From assembly GCA_037447655.1 (NCBI GenBank), contig JBBHKE010000254.1, positions 1 to 36,052 on the forward strand: DNA of 36,052 nucleotides, read 5' to 3'. The DNA is from Zygnema cylindricum. Lineage: Eukaryota; Streptophyta; Zygnematophyceae; Zygnematales; Zygnemataceae. The notes under the pieces are model-generated. The model made no database searches. It was given only the letters and a program-made list of their open reading frames with translations, and was not told where the DNA came from. The position numbers and the translations under genes are program-made. This document shows, piece by piece, positions 23,701 through 33,699 of this stretch. Positions within the stretch are counted from its first letter, which is position 1; each line of letters begins with the position of its first letter.

Positions 23701-26700
23701 TAATATCAGGGGCTCAAAAAGTCTACATTGTTTATGCCATTAGAATTAATAGCTATTTTTATTGTTGGTTTTCTTTAACCCAAAATCATAAATAGAGTTA
23801 ACATAGGAATTGACAGCGCCTCATCACCCTGAATCAAAAGTATTGATTCTAATTTGGCGTTGACATTGTAGTTACGTGACAATGATAGACACTACAGAGA
23901 GATTTCGTATGCAGACACATTATTGATAGAGACTCAGGCAAATGCTTAGGGAAAAGTATCTCTATTACTACCCCAGCGGCCGTTTAAAAAGAAAAAAAGG
24001 CATGAAGTTTCACATTAATTTTAATGTGAAAACTACTTTGGATTCTCAAACATTCTGTTCTTCTTCAAGCTCAAAAGAAAACACTATACAAAACTTTAAA
24101 ATCTAAAGAACGAACATACGAATCAATAGTCGGAATGATACCGATGAGAAAGCAGCGGTAAACAAAATAAAACTGTAAAACATTGATGTTGTCGTCAACA
24201 AAAAAGTAGACTGTTGGCTTCCCCAGGAAAACCAAAGACATGAAGCACTTCTCCGCGCCTTTATGACTATTAAGTGAATGGCTTACCTGAAGGCGATTGA
24301 TAGCAAGACGAATATCCCCTCGTGAACTTTCCGACAGCAACTCCAATTCCCTCTGCTCCCATGATCAGGCCCCAGTAGACTCAGACTTCATTCTTAAATG
24401 CTTTACATTTATGACTTCTTTGTTATATTTTTTATATTTATGCAATGCCCAAAGTGCCCTCCTGTCATAAGTCCGGACCACAACTATTTCAAGCTAAGCC
24501 TACTTAATTGTTTCTAAGCGACATTAACAATTTTTCTTCAGTATATACCATGGTTTATTGTGGACCGCACCTGTTCTGAAAACCTCACACATGAAATGTG
24601 CAGACTTTAAGTAACATATTGCAATTAAACTTCACAGCAAACTCCAGAGTAATAACGGTGAGAAATGTACTGTACAAGAATGCACCAGAGCATTATGTTT
24701 GACAATTTTAAGCCATAAAGTTATCATTTAAGACTTCAGATTCTGAGGCTATCACAATTCCACAATTTAAAACAAAGTTAATTCACTTTGAAACGGAGAC
24801 TGATTGACTGGAGGAATTCTCTAGCAATAGTCCCTACCTTTCCGATAATGATGCTCTCCGACCGGGCAATGGTCTGTAGTCTTCCGGAAACCTGCAGAGA
24901 CCTTCGAGGGCTGTTAGTCAAGTGGTGAACTCATTCTTCTCAAAGAGAACATTGAAAGCTCAAACATAATCTTTCTCTTACTTTGGACAAGACACTTGTC
25001 AAGCTCGTCAAAAGAGCAGTACTGATGAAAAAAATGTTTCCAAATGTGGTCAATATCCTTTAGCGTACTTTCAGTATAGTGACAGCTCTCAGGTGACGAT
25101 TCTCAACGGTCGTATGATAAACTGAGCTTGGCATTGTAAAACATATTATGTTTACTATCTGCATTTCCCTTACCATGTATAACCCAACAAAATGCTTCCA
25201 TGTACTCTTAAAGTCTTATCGTGCTTCAATTCTCAACCATACGCTAGACTGAGTATACAGACCCGCAAATAAAAAAACTGCACATTTAGACAAAAACTGA
25301 AAACGTGAAATCAGTTTGACTAAAAGCACATGCTTCATGGCTACCAACAGTGATTGAAAGAAAGGCATACTACTATTTGCAGCAAAAAAGGAGGTGGTTC
25401 TCCACAACTTATAGGACAATCATTTTATTTATAAGGTCTGCCCACCTGTTGAGCACTTGGCCTGACAAAACCGAGTTCCATGCAATGGCCGACCAGTGAT
25501 TTAAGTTTTACGCTATACTTGTCGTTGCAAATACAAATTATGGGAATTTTGCTGCTTTGGATGCTCTGAATTAGCTCCTGAATACCGCCTTGATCTCCCC
25601 CTGACATACCATCGACTTCGTCCATAATAAGCGCAGTTAAATTACCACCACCACCATCGAGGACCATACTCCGATTAGTCACAAGCTCCCTAACCACATT
25701 TGCGAAGCGCCCATTTATGCCCCTTTTAACTTCCCGATCACTTTTCGAGCGAGAATCACTTGCATTTACCTGCAGAACACAACAAAACATGATTATATTA
25801 CAATCAAACTTTTGAACTACAACCATTTGCACCCTGCATTAAGCAATGCAGACGTGTTTGAGGCCATTTGATGATTTTCTTCTTTTTCCGCCTCTCAGAT
25901 GTTTGAAAACATCCACACCCTCCATGTACCTTTTCCTATTGTTGTAGCGACAAGGAACTCCACACTATGTAGTGAATACGCATTTAGAGCACATGTCTGC
26001 AACCCAGGACTATCGCTTCTCAACAGCTAGAAATTGAAGCTGGATTGCGAGACACATATATGGTAAACTACAGTACAGACACAGATGTCTGGTAAACTTC
26101 TAGTGAGGAGTTTAGGTAAACACTAAAAGCGCACCTCCACAATATTATACCCAAGCTGCTGGCAAATTAGTGTTGCACTACTGGTCTTCCCGACACCAGG
26201 ATCACCAAAGAGAAGGACAGCCTTCATCAGATGGTCTGGAACCTTGGGAGCTCCAGAGCCAACTTTTCTCTCCTTTTGGCAACCCTTTTTGTGCAAATGG
26301 CGTGAATCCCAGGCAAGAAGCCAATCCTTTAATTGTTGTACCTGCAGAGGATGGATAACCAAAAACTCTTAAGCACTCAACAAGTACAAGCTGACAGTTC
26401 AACAAGGAAATCACACCAAGGACCGGCCACAGACCATGTAGACTGGTGGACATAAAGGAAAGAAAAGGATATAAGGATTAAATCAGCCGTTAACCGACAT
26501 GGAATTCAACGCGCAGGGTACTGACAACTAGCCCCAGCCTCACTTCAAACGCAGCACCAGAAAAAACCTTCATTCAGCAATAGGATATGCAAAATATTCT
26601 TTCATGACAGCACTGGATCATGCAGCATATAAGTCACTGCTATGAGTGTCAAGGCCCAGATGGTAACAGTCAAAGTTTCAAATCAATGATGCACATTTTC

Positions 26701-28982
26701 ATGATTGAGCCTGAGGGGCCTGCGTACAGTTCCCAGATGACCACCATTACCTGCCAGTTGCTTGTTTGACAATGGAGGAAAAAAAAAAGATAATAGACAA
26801 AAAGGATGGAATCCGTACCTGCACACTATTACCGACCAGATCCGACAGTTTCTTTGGCTTGTACTTCGCTGTCCATAATTCATCAGCAGTCAATTCGTCG
26901 TCAGATTTACTTCCAAGCGGGTTTTGGCCACCTATTTTTTGATGATCTTTAGAATTGCAGCTTCTCAGGCTTCGTGAAAGCATCATCTTCTCCCCTTCAC
27001 ATACATCTAAACCTGAAGGTGGCCTAAAGCTACAAAATAAATCTGGCTTTTGTATGTCATTTCCGACGTTTTTGTTGAGGCAATCTTTATCAACTCTTGA
27101 ATCCGAACTCGAAAGCATTGGAACTTTTTTGTTAGAAGAATTTAATGCATTGCTGTGCTTGAAGTTCATTGCACTAGTCCGATTTTGCTTCTCATCTAAT
27201 GTTCGATCATCCTTTGTCGTGCAACTAATCGAACTGCCATGAGATAACATCTTCTTCTCTTCGTACTGATCAAGGTCAATATATGAAGGCAGTGGACGTG
27301 ATACTTGGCCACCTTTCACATAGCTTTTAGTGCTGCTAGATTTACAAGTTTGTGGGCCTGAGAACATTTCTCGACATGAAATATTTGAGTTTCCTGCTGC
27401 AGAAACTGAAGCCAGTGAAGTATCAATCCGCCTGAAGTCCATCATATCAGTCGTATTTTTAATTCCGTCGTACCCTGTCCGATGAAGCTTTGTTGTGCAA
27501 CCAGATAGCCCATCAAAAAGCATTTTATTATCTTCTATATGCACATCCAAAGGAGTGTGCTTGCCAAACCAAGTTGATGAGCTTGACTGTCGTGTGCCAT
27601 TCATTAAGTCTTTGGAGCTGCTGTCTTTACTGGAACAGATTGACTGCATTGAATTCTGTTCTGGAGATGCATATTTGTCAGATGAAGGTGGTGAGTTATT
27701 CGACATGAAGCCCGTGATACCCATCTCCTTCTGCTTTCTTGGATTAACAAATCGATCTGGGAGCCGAGTAAGGGAATCAGGGGCTGTCCATAAGGGTAGT
27801 TTATCATCCAACATGATGCCGCATGGCTTGATTCTCTTTAACGGAGACTGGCACAAATATACAAAAGAAAAATATAAGCTGTTGCAGGTGTAAGAATGTA
27901 CACATGATTCTTAAGCCCAAACATCTTTTTCAAAATGGTTTTATTCCTACGACTTGTTCACATTTTCGCTGCGTGATGGACCCTTTTTCTACTTTTCGTC
28001 GCTCTATGTCAACAGTAGTGACGTGACACTCATGACAACCGTACATACACACTCTGATTTTGCTCTCAAGCAAACTACAGACTCTGTAAAAAACTCCTTA
28101 GAAATGCCACAAACTCGCAGGTTTATCCATGATAGATCAGGTCTGTTTTAAATGCAGGAGACAATTTCTCTTCTTGGTTTAATCGCAAAAAACACCACCT
28201 TCTTCTGTTAACCATACTCGATAGACCTCTTTCAGCCCAATCATTTGAACAATGTTCAAAAACACATTCTGAAATCATAAAGGTATAGTTGCATAACTAG
28301 TTTCTTACACCAAACCAGGTTGGCATTCATTGATCAATGCAACATCCCGTTAAACTAACTGACCCACACTTTTGACGGGCAGCATAACAAAGGACTAGAA
28401 CAAAAAAAAACAAAAAAAGGGAAAAACCAAAGCGGAAAAGGCCAATGCACTGATATGAGGCCCTTTTACTAGACAGCTTCATTTTTTTATTCAATCATTT
28501 TGTCTTTAATGTCTTTTAAGGATCCACATTATAAAACTGGATGTGCAGGTTCTGCTGCCCAGACCATTTTAATTTGCTGAGTTGGGAAAAAGAAGGAGTC
28601 GCCAACAAGAAAAGCAGTAGTTTTTCTGAACTAACAAAAGGTGTTCATTTCGACAGCCTTTCCCGTCTTTCTAAGCTATCTACAGGAGAGAATAAAAAAA
28701 AAAAAATGGTTTAAGACCTACAGCAACCAACCGCAATTTTTCTTTCTACATTCTGATAAAAACGGGTTTCAAGAACTTAAAAAGCATAACAAAACCAACC
28801 TCAAATTTTGCTTCCACATTCTGATCGCGTTCATGAAGACCTTGCCACCGTTGGTCTTCTGAGGAGCGTTTTTTGACAAAGTAAGGCGACCGCTTTACCC
28901 GTTTGCCTGGCTCAAATGAATCTGCCAAACCGTCCTCTTTTCCTAAACTACCTGGTTTAACTTTCCAGTGGTGATTATACAT
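17722..28982 (-). CDS. RFC1: Replication factor C subunit 1-like clamp-loader ATPase (14 coding exons, 990 aa)
   Basis: RFC1 is the large subunit of the nuclear clamp loader that uses ATP to place PCNA on primed DNA. Coding exons in order: 28982-28800, 27847-26819, 26341-26135, 25769-25446, 24891-24838, 24352-24287, 22823-22720, 21798-21708, 20986-20774, 20574-20421, 20304-20168, 19638-19549, 18820-18655 and 17876-17722. They join in phase to 991 codons with stop. Residues 1-383 are Ser-rich and hold three degenerate repeats but no visible BRCT domain or PCNA-binding box. The AAA+ core starts at LWTAKYKPKK (385-394). Walker A is GDPGVGKT (450-457), Walker B LIMDEVDG (520-527), sensor 1 CICND (552-556) and the sensor 2 region GDIRLAIN (611-618). 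The RFC1 C-terminal collar domain follows (LVPLLVQENYINYRP and on), then an acidic-basic tail. The start is the ATG at 28982, with an in-frame stop just upstream. The left border of exon 20574-20421 is the least certain. Confidence 0.92.
18864..19222. repeat. Degenerate ~33-bp minisatellite in an RFC1 intron
   Basis: About ten imperfect copies of a unit like TTCAAAACTATTACAGAG followed by TCTTTCCCACC run through the intron between exons 19638-19549 and 18820-18655. Plus-strand open frames here, with repeated YYRDLP-like strings, are artefacts of the repeat. Confidence 0.85.
21075..21143 (-). pseudogene. Broken duplicate of the 5' end of an RFC1 exon
   Basis: This intron segment copies the acceptor end of exon 20986-20774 at an offset of 143 bp. 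Both contain CCAAATGGGCCA on the plus strand and share TGTAATTGATATA or CGTAATTGATATA followed by TTTTCCT. On the minus strand it still opens after an AG and reads EKYINYGHFSVAFEVAHLA, against ENYINYRPLNVTCEMAHLE in the real exon. It then runs into a stop and has no matching downstream half. It is a partial tandem duplication that is probably skipped in splicing. Confidence 0.75.
22040..22163. repeat. 62-bp tandem duplication in an RFC1 intron
   Basis: Copy one begins TCTTCAGAATCTCGAGCATT near 22040 and copy two TCTTCAGAATGTCGCGCTTT near 22102. Both continue with ATGTTTCCG and ATAAAATA. They lie in the intron between exons 22823-22720 and 21798-21708. Confidence 0.75.
22482..22718. repeat. 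Three degenerate ~75-bp repeats beside an RFC1 splice donor
   Basis: Three units each contain TACCACTG- or TATCACCG-like text, then TAAACATAACTTT-like text, and end ACAAACTTTT (near 22560, 22629 and 22706). The last unit ends within the donor region of exon 22823-22720. A 155-codon plus-strand open frame over them has no recognisable motif and overlaps that exon on the other strand. Confidence 0.65.
23030..23225. repeat. Purine-rich minisatellite, ~33-36 bp unit, in an RFC1 intron
   Basis: About six imperfect copies of a unit like TATGGAGTTTATGGAAGAAG plus AGAACATG lie in the large intron between exons 24352-24287 and 22823-22720. Unit length and sequence drift from copy to copy. Confidence 0.8.
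23723..23871. mobile_element. Candidate MITE (149 bp) in an RFC1 intron
   Basis: The left end CTACATTGTTTATGCCATTA and the inverse of the right end (CTACAATGTCAACGCCAAAT) agree at most positions over about 28 bp. No coding potential is seen. Its relation to the TACACC family is unclear, and no target duplication could be shown. Confidence 0.5.
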
Positions 28983-29503
28983 TTCCTTTCACGTTTTTTA
29001 AAAGCAATAACAGCGAAATTTATTCTCAAACAGTAATACCTTAACCAATACTTGTTCGTAACATTAGAAATATAAGCCCCTAATAATTCTAGTACATTAG
29101 AAATTCCAAAATCTTACATAATACGAGCAAAAACCAGAAAAACGGATGAAGGACCTGCCTTAGTGTAAGTGAAAGGAATCAAAATAAACAGGACCAGGTA
29201 CACAGTACGGTGGAGTAACCTGGTAACGTGACTCAGGAAAAGAGAAACACACACTGGTAGAAACAGCTTATGCGTGAATCAACAAACAAACAAAATTATG
29301 CTTTGCACTTGTAACAAAGGTGCGCAGAAAGAAGTGGCCTCTCCAGTAGAAATGTCAGTAGCCCACAAAGCCCTGTCGTGTACTTGGCAACATTTGTATT
29401 TGAATTGCCGTACGGTCTTTTAGGCGCCTTCAAAAGCGGTTCTTCTTTCCGTTCGGCTTCGTGACACGATGGGGACACACAGTGCACCCTTGCATTTAAA
29501 CGG
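28983..29503. other. Upstream region of the RFC1-like gene
   Basis: This region lies directly 5' of the RFC1 start codon and should hold its promoter and leader. I see no clear TATA box, and no leader exon could be chosen. A 70-codon minus-strand frame at 29296-29508 has no recognisable motif. The space is bounded upstream by a MITE at 29504, so the undisturbed upstream region is only about 0.5 kb. Confidence 0.4.
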
Positions 29504-29723
29504 TACACCGTGTATCGCTATTAATGTTAATAATTTTTTTTCCGCAAAATACATCTTTACTCCGTACACTCATGTCAGATTTGGGATCTGACGGTTGATA
29601 TTGAAGCCTAGGATTCTCACCTTCCCATCGGCGGTCCCATATGAAAATCGGACAAGTGTGTACAGAACAAAGATGTTTAAAGTGACAAAAAAATTATTAA
29701 CACTAAAAGCGATACACGGTGTA
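29504..29723. mobile_element. TACACC-TIR MITE, 220-bp subtype
   Basis: The left end TACACCGTGTATCGCTATTA continues into TGTTAATAATTTTTTT. The right end is the inverse of TACACCGTGTATCGCTTTTA plus the same continuation, so the TIR is near 40 bp. Both ends begin with TA. The interior does not match the 203-bp or the ~500-bp subtype. Confidence 0.8.
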
Positions 29724-29731
29724 CTGTACTG

Positions 29732-30739
29732 TATTGTTGTGTATCGAAGGCTCCTTGCCGATACTCGATATGTACCTATTTTTGGGTACTCAATAATCGA
29801 TATATCGAGAACCTAAATATCGCGAAATTTTTGCAAGCATTTCGAGGCGATATGTATCGCGATAAAACAAAGTCTTGTCGTGTTGTCTTGTTTTCTTGTT
29901 TTTTTTTTTTCGCTGGTCTTTATGCCCCGGTAGTACTCCAGAATGTCATTTATGGTTTACAAAGTTTTTGTGTTGTTTCTTATGGGGTTTTGGGCTCCCA
30001 TACCAATTCCATAAAATGTTTTTATTAGTTTACGATTCATGGTTTGGCCCATTATACAAGTATTTTTGCCAGTGTGCGATAGGAATTATTATTGGATTAT
30101 TAATTATTGGACTTAGTAGTGTTTTTAATTAAGTTAACATGTGTAACTGTGACATATTGTCATTATGCTTGCAGGGTATGTTTTATAAAATAACAAACAA
30201 GTACAACTGTTGTAGTAAGATGCTTGCAAATTATGTTTTATAAAACAACAGACAAGTGCAAATGTTGTAATAGGTGAACCTATATAAAACATAAATTGGT
30301 GAAAGTTTCGAAGTTACTAATCGAAAAAAACAACTACGTAATGCTTATTGCCAACATATTGCTCAGAAAAAAGAAAAAAAACATTTTGCAAATACAATAA
30401 TGACAAACGATCATTTGCATTTAATGAAATCAGTGTGACGCATTCGTTACTAACTTTACGGTTGTACGCGTACTAATGTTATAACGCACTACTTTCATGA
30501 CCGTTACATGTTGCGTTGTGTCACTTGAAGTTCCGTGATTAAATTCACGTCATACGTGGCATACCATACTATTTAATATTTTAAATGAAATACTACTTTA
30601 CATAAACCTATAAGGTACAAAATTTTAGTACTACACATTTTCATTATATATAACGCAACGATAGGTCCCGGTGCAATATATATAAGCCTCTAACTGTTCG
30701 AATTTATCGGCATAACTTTTTACCCGATACACAACATTA
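29732..30739. mobile_element. hAT-like DNA transposon, copy 3 (about 1.0 kb, old)
   Basis: The ends TATTGTTGTGTATCG and the inverse TAATGTTGTGTATCGGGTAA match the TIR of copies 1 and 2 with a few changes. Internal strings such as AATAATCGATATATCG and GTGGCATACCATACTATTT also match. The eight bases on each side (CTGTACTG and ATCATTAG) do not match each other, so the target duplication has decayed or the ends were rearranged. A tandem duplication of about 55 bp lies inside. It is only eight bases from the neighbouring MITE. Confidence 0.7.
30165..30274. repeat. 55-bp tandem duplication inside hAT-like copy 3
   Basis: ATGCTTGCAGGGTATGTTTT begins at 30165 and ATGCTTGCAAATTATGTTTT at 30220. Both continue with ATAAAA(T/A)AACA(A/G)ACAAGT. 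The period is 55 bp. Confidence 0.8.
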
Positions 30740-32031
30740 ATCATTAGAAGTACATTATTAGTGTAAATAAACAAATAATTTTATCGACTCTACTTTAAGT
30801 AAACATTAATTTATACATCTAACAATGATTTGGATACACATTTCCATATTGTAGCCGCAATAGCCTACGTTCACATGGTAGGTCTTTAAACGTACGAGAA
30901 CAAGGTCGCATGATTTTCTCCCGTATTTAATACTTGGGATCAAATGTGCGTGCCTTTTCTCGTGTCGATGCCACTCAAAGTATGGCCCCATATGCCAACG
31001 TAATGGTTATTTTCTAGCGTTTTCCTAAAAAGCCTACCGTCGTAGTGCTAAAGTTATAACAGTACGAAAAAATTGCAAAAATGTAGAGTATAATTTGCGT
31101 CATTTTTAAACATTTAATGTACCATAAGTTTTCGTCTCGGGTATTTTGACCCACGGCTAAGTCATCTTCAAAATCCATCTTAAAACACATCGGCGACCAC
31201 CGCCTACAAATAGGAAAACTGATTCCCAAGTGTCAAAAGTTTTCAAAAGAATTTTTTTTTTTTCGCTTCGATCTTTTACGTAATTATTTCTTACAGTGGT
31301 CTCATGACTTTAATGATATTTCACGTAAAGATGAAAAATATATGAAGGTGTCGCTGCAACTCACGCGTCTCTCACCTTGCTCAACTTGCCTCTCTTTCAC
31401 TCCATCAAACTTCACTACATATACTTCGCGGCACCAGCGGAGGTAGGCACAATGCCGAGGGCGACCACGCATGCGCGAACCAAGTCATTTTGAGGAAAGA
31501 CGCCCAAAAAAAAAGAAAAAACGTGTTTTATTTTGTAGGAGCCTCAGAAACCTGTATGTCCATTCATTGTCATGTGGCAGGACATCGGCGAGTATAATTG
31601 TTGATTTTCACACTAATTTGGGTATAAGGGAATATTATAGGTCAGTGGCGGAATGTTCGGATGAAGGTACGGACGGAACGGAATTCGTACCCTGTTACTG
31701 GCATAGAATCAGATTGCGGTACGACATCAGATTTCGCGAATTCGAACGGCTCCACATCTGACATATTATGGACTCAAACGGTTACATACCTAACAAATGT
31801 CAAAGTCGTGAACCCTCGGAGGTTCATGCATTATTTTTGTAGCGTATGGAGGGTTTTCATCCTCGAGGTGTAGATGTAAGGCGCCCAGAGGCGGCCACGT
31901 AGCGGCCACCTCTAGAAACTGGCAGCGTTTGTACATAGAAAGCTGCTTGCTCAAAGACATATAGAAATTAGTGTAGCTGTACGATAAGCGACAGTATAAG
32001 ATAAAGGCCATCTGGCCGCGTAGGATTAGTT
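30740..32031. other. Intergenic stretch, no recognised gene
   Basis: No protein-coding exon or complete mobile element was recognised. Around 31640-31760 GGTACGGACGG-, GAATTCG- and GTACGAC-like strings recur. Short open frames of 60-96 codons exist on both strands without motifs. The segment near 31880-31910 has a close inverted pair (GGCGGCC and GGCCACC). Confidence 0.35.
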
Positions 32032-32543
32032 GCAAATTACAGCACGGGAATCCAACATTGGGGAGTTGTCGTTTTCTAGCAATCTACATTCTCGGGATTT
32101 GTTGAACCTCTTTCTAGTCTTCAATTAGCATTATGCGGCGGCATATCTAGTATCAGTTAGTGGTTGAGTTAGGGTTTCTCTTTTCTGGATCTTTGGTCTC
32201 TGGCTAGCTGTTGTCTTTGAGATTTTCTTACCTCTCTTTTCTGTACTAAAAGTCCTTACCTAATCTTCTGGCGCAAGCCAGCCTGCAAGGTTTCCTTTCA
32301 GAGGGTGTCTCACTTGTCGTGCTCTGTGAGTTTTGTGGTGGAAATCCTACGTTTGATTATTTTTGTTGCGGGGTTTTCTGTCGTTTGTCTCCTTTTTATT
32401 CTGACTTTGGGAATGTCGGTTTTCTCGGCGGTCTCATCTGGTTAAGGAGAGTCTGCTGCCTGCTAGTTGGACTCTTGTAGGGATTATTGAAGACTTCAGG
32501 GCGTAGTGGCCACTGCTGCTAATATTCCCGTGCTGTAATTTGC
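32032..32543. repeat. Region bounded by a perfect 20-bp inverted repeat
   Basis: GCAAATTACAGCACGGGAAT at 32032-32051 has its exact inverse at 32524-32543. The enclosed 472 bp is T-rich on the plus strand, non-coding and unlike the other elements here. Flanks share no target duplication that I can see. It could be a non-autonomous DNA element or part of the leader or LTR of the retrotransposon downstream. Confidence 0.7.
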
Positions 32544-33185
32544 TTTTTTTTTTCAGTCGACATTAATTGGTTGTGTTGCTTTCTTTTCCAGCCTAGTTGT
32601 TTCCTTTGGATTGCTTTAATCCGTTTTTATTCCCCAATTTTTAGGGATTTGATTGCTTGGTGGGCTTTGAGTTCGATATTTCTGATTTTACCTGTATATT
32701 CGGTTTAGTTTTCTCTTTCTGTCTAACTAGCGGATTAACTCCCTCAGAAAACCTAGCAAACCTAAAAACTTATATTTTGTTTTTTCATATTAAAAACCAA
32801 GAAAAAAAAATATATTTTTTTTTCTAAAAAAAAAAAAATATAAATTAGGCTCCACGAATTAACTCATAAAATTATAACTTCTTTAATAGTTGGTTAGAGC
32901 GTGGCTTAAAGCTGATACGCGTACCCTAACAGGCTACTAACTACTTTGGCATTAAGCTGTGGTGTGATTACGATAACTTCGAACTGGAGCAGCGTTGGGG
33001 GATATTTATAGTATCCTATTGGATGCTATCGCTTTAGGTGAGTAACGGATCCTTGTGGGTGTAGGCGCGATATAGGTTATCAAGGGTATTCGTTTAGGGG
33101 GTTAGAGATCTTACCGAAGGTTACGTTTCTTTCCCTTCGTATAGGACATCATCTTTGCTTGGTTATAAATCTGACCCTGATCGGT
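32544..33185. other. T-rich leader-like stretch before the retrotransposon
   Basis: No reading frame of note is present. Runs of A and T around 32798-32840 could pair into a hairpin. This may be untranslated leader or LTR of the element whose coding remnants start near 33.6 kb. The second LTR would lie outside the window, so the LTR border cannot be shown. Confidence 0.3.
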
Positions 33186-33460
33186 CTTGATTAGCGGTTT
33201 CTTGCTTTATTACATCTGGCCGTGTTGGCCCTGATTAGTTTCCCGCTTTATTACATCTGGCCGTGTTAGCCCTGAATAATTTGCTGCTTTATTCCATCTG
33301 GTCGTGTTGGCCCTGAATAGTTTGCTGCTTATTAAATCTGGCCGCAAGTGGCCTTGCATAGGTGACATGAGTTTGGTCGTGTTGGCCCTGAATAGTTTCC
33401 TGCTTATTAAATCTGGCCGCAAGTGGCCTTGCATAGGTGACATGAGTTTGTTTGGTGTGT
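33186..33460. repeat. 41-bp tandem repeat upstream of gag remnants
   Basis: Units with CATCTGGCCGTGTTGGCCCT followed by GAATAGTTTGCTGCTTTATT recur near 33213, 33254, 33295 and 33335 (periods 41, 41 and 40). A longer 75-bp unit then duplicates the segment with GCAAGTGGCCTTGCATAGGT. A 77-codon minus-strand frame here is an artefact of the repeat. Confidence 0.85.
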
Positions 33461-33699
33461 CTTGATGTGAGTGGAATTATGAAAGATAGTTTACGAGTAG
33501 ACTAACTTCGGTGATACAGGATAGACCGAACGGTTTAGCGTTTTTGGTTTGCGGTTATTGGCATTCTTTGTGTGTGTTGGCATTTAGCTGCATTCGGATA
33601 TGACAATCTTCTGGTTACATGCAAACGGACTAGAATAATTTACAATTCCCGGCTGGTACCACCAGAAGCTCAGATGCTTACCGGGGGCCTCCCAGAGAG

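Noticed and set aside
17722-28982. ATAD5/ELG1, CTF18 or RAD17 as the identity of the clamp-loader gene
   Set aside because: The P-loop and following text (EVNASDSR, LIMDEVDGMSGGDQGG, SKIPIICICND) and the LVPLLVQENYINYRP collar match RFC1, not the alternative large subunits as I know them.
33210-33443. Minus-strand repetitive 77-codon frame
   Set aside because: It is a by-product of the 41-bp tandem repeat.
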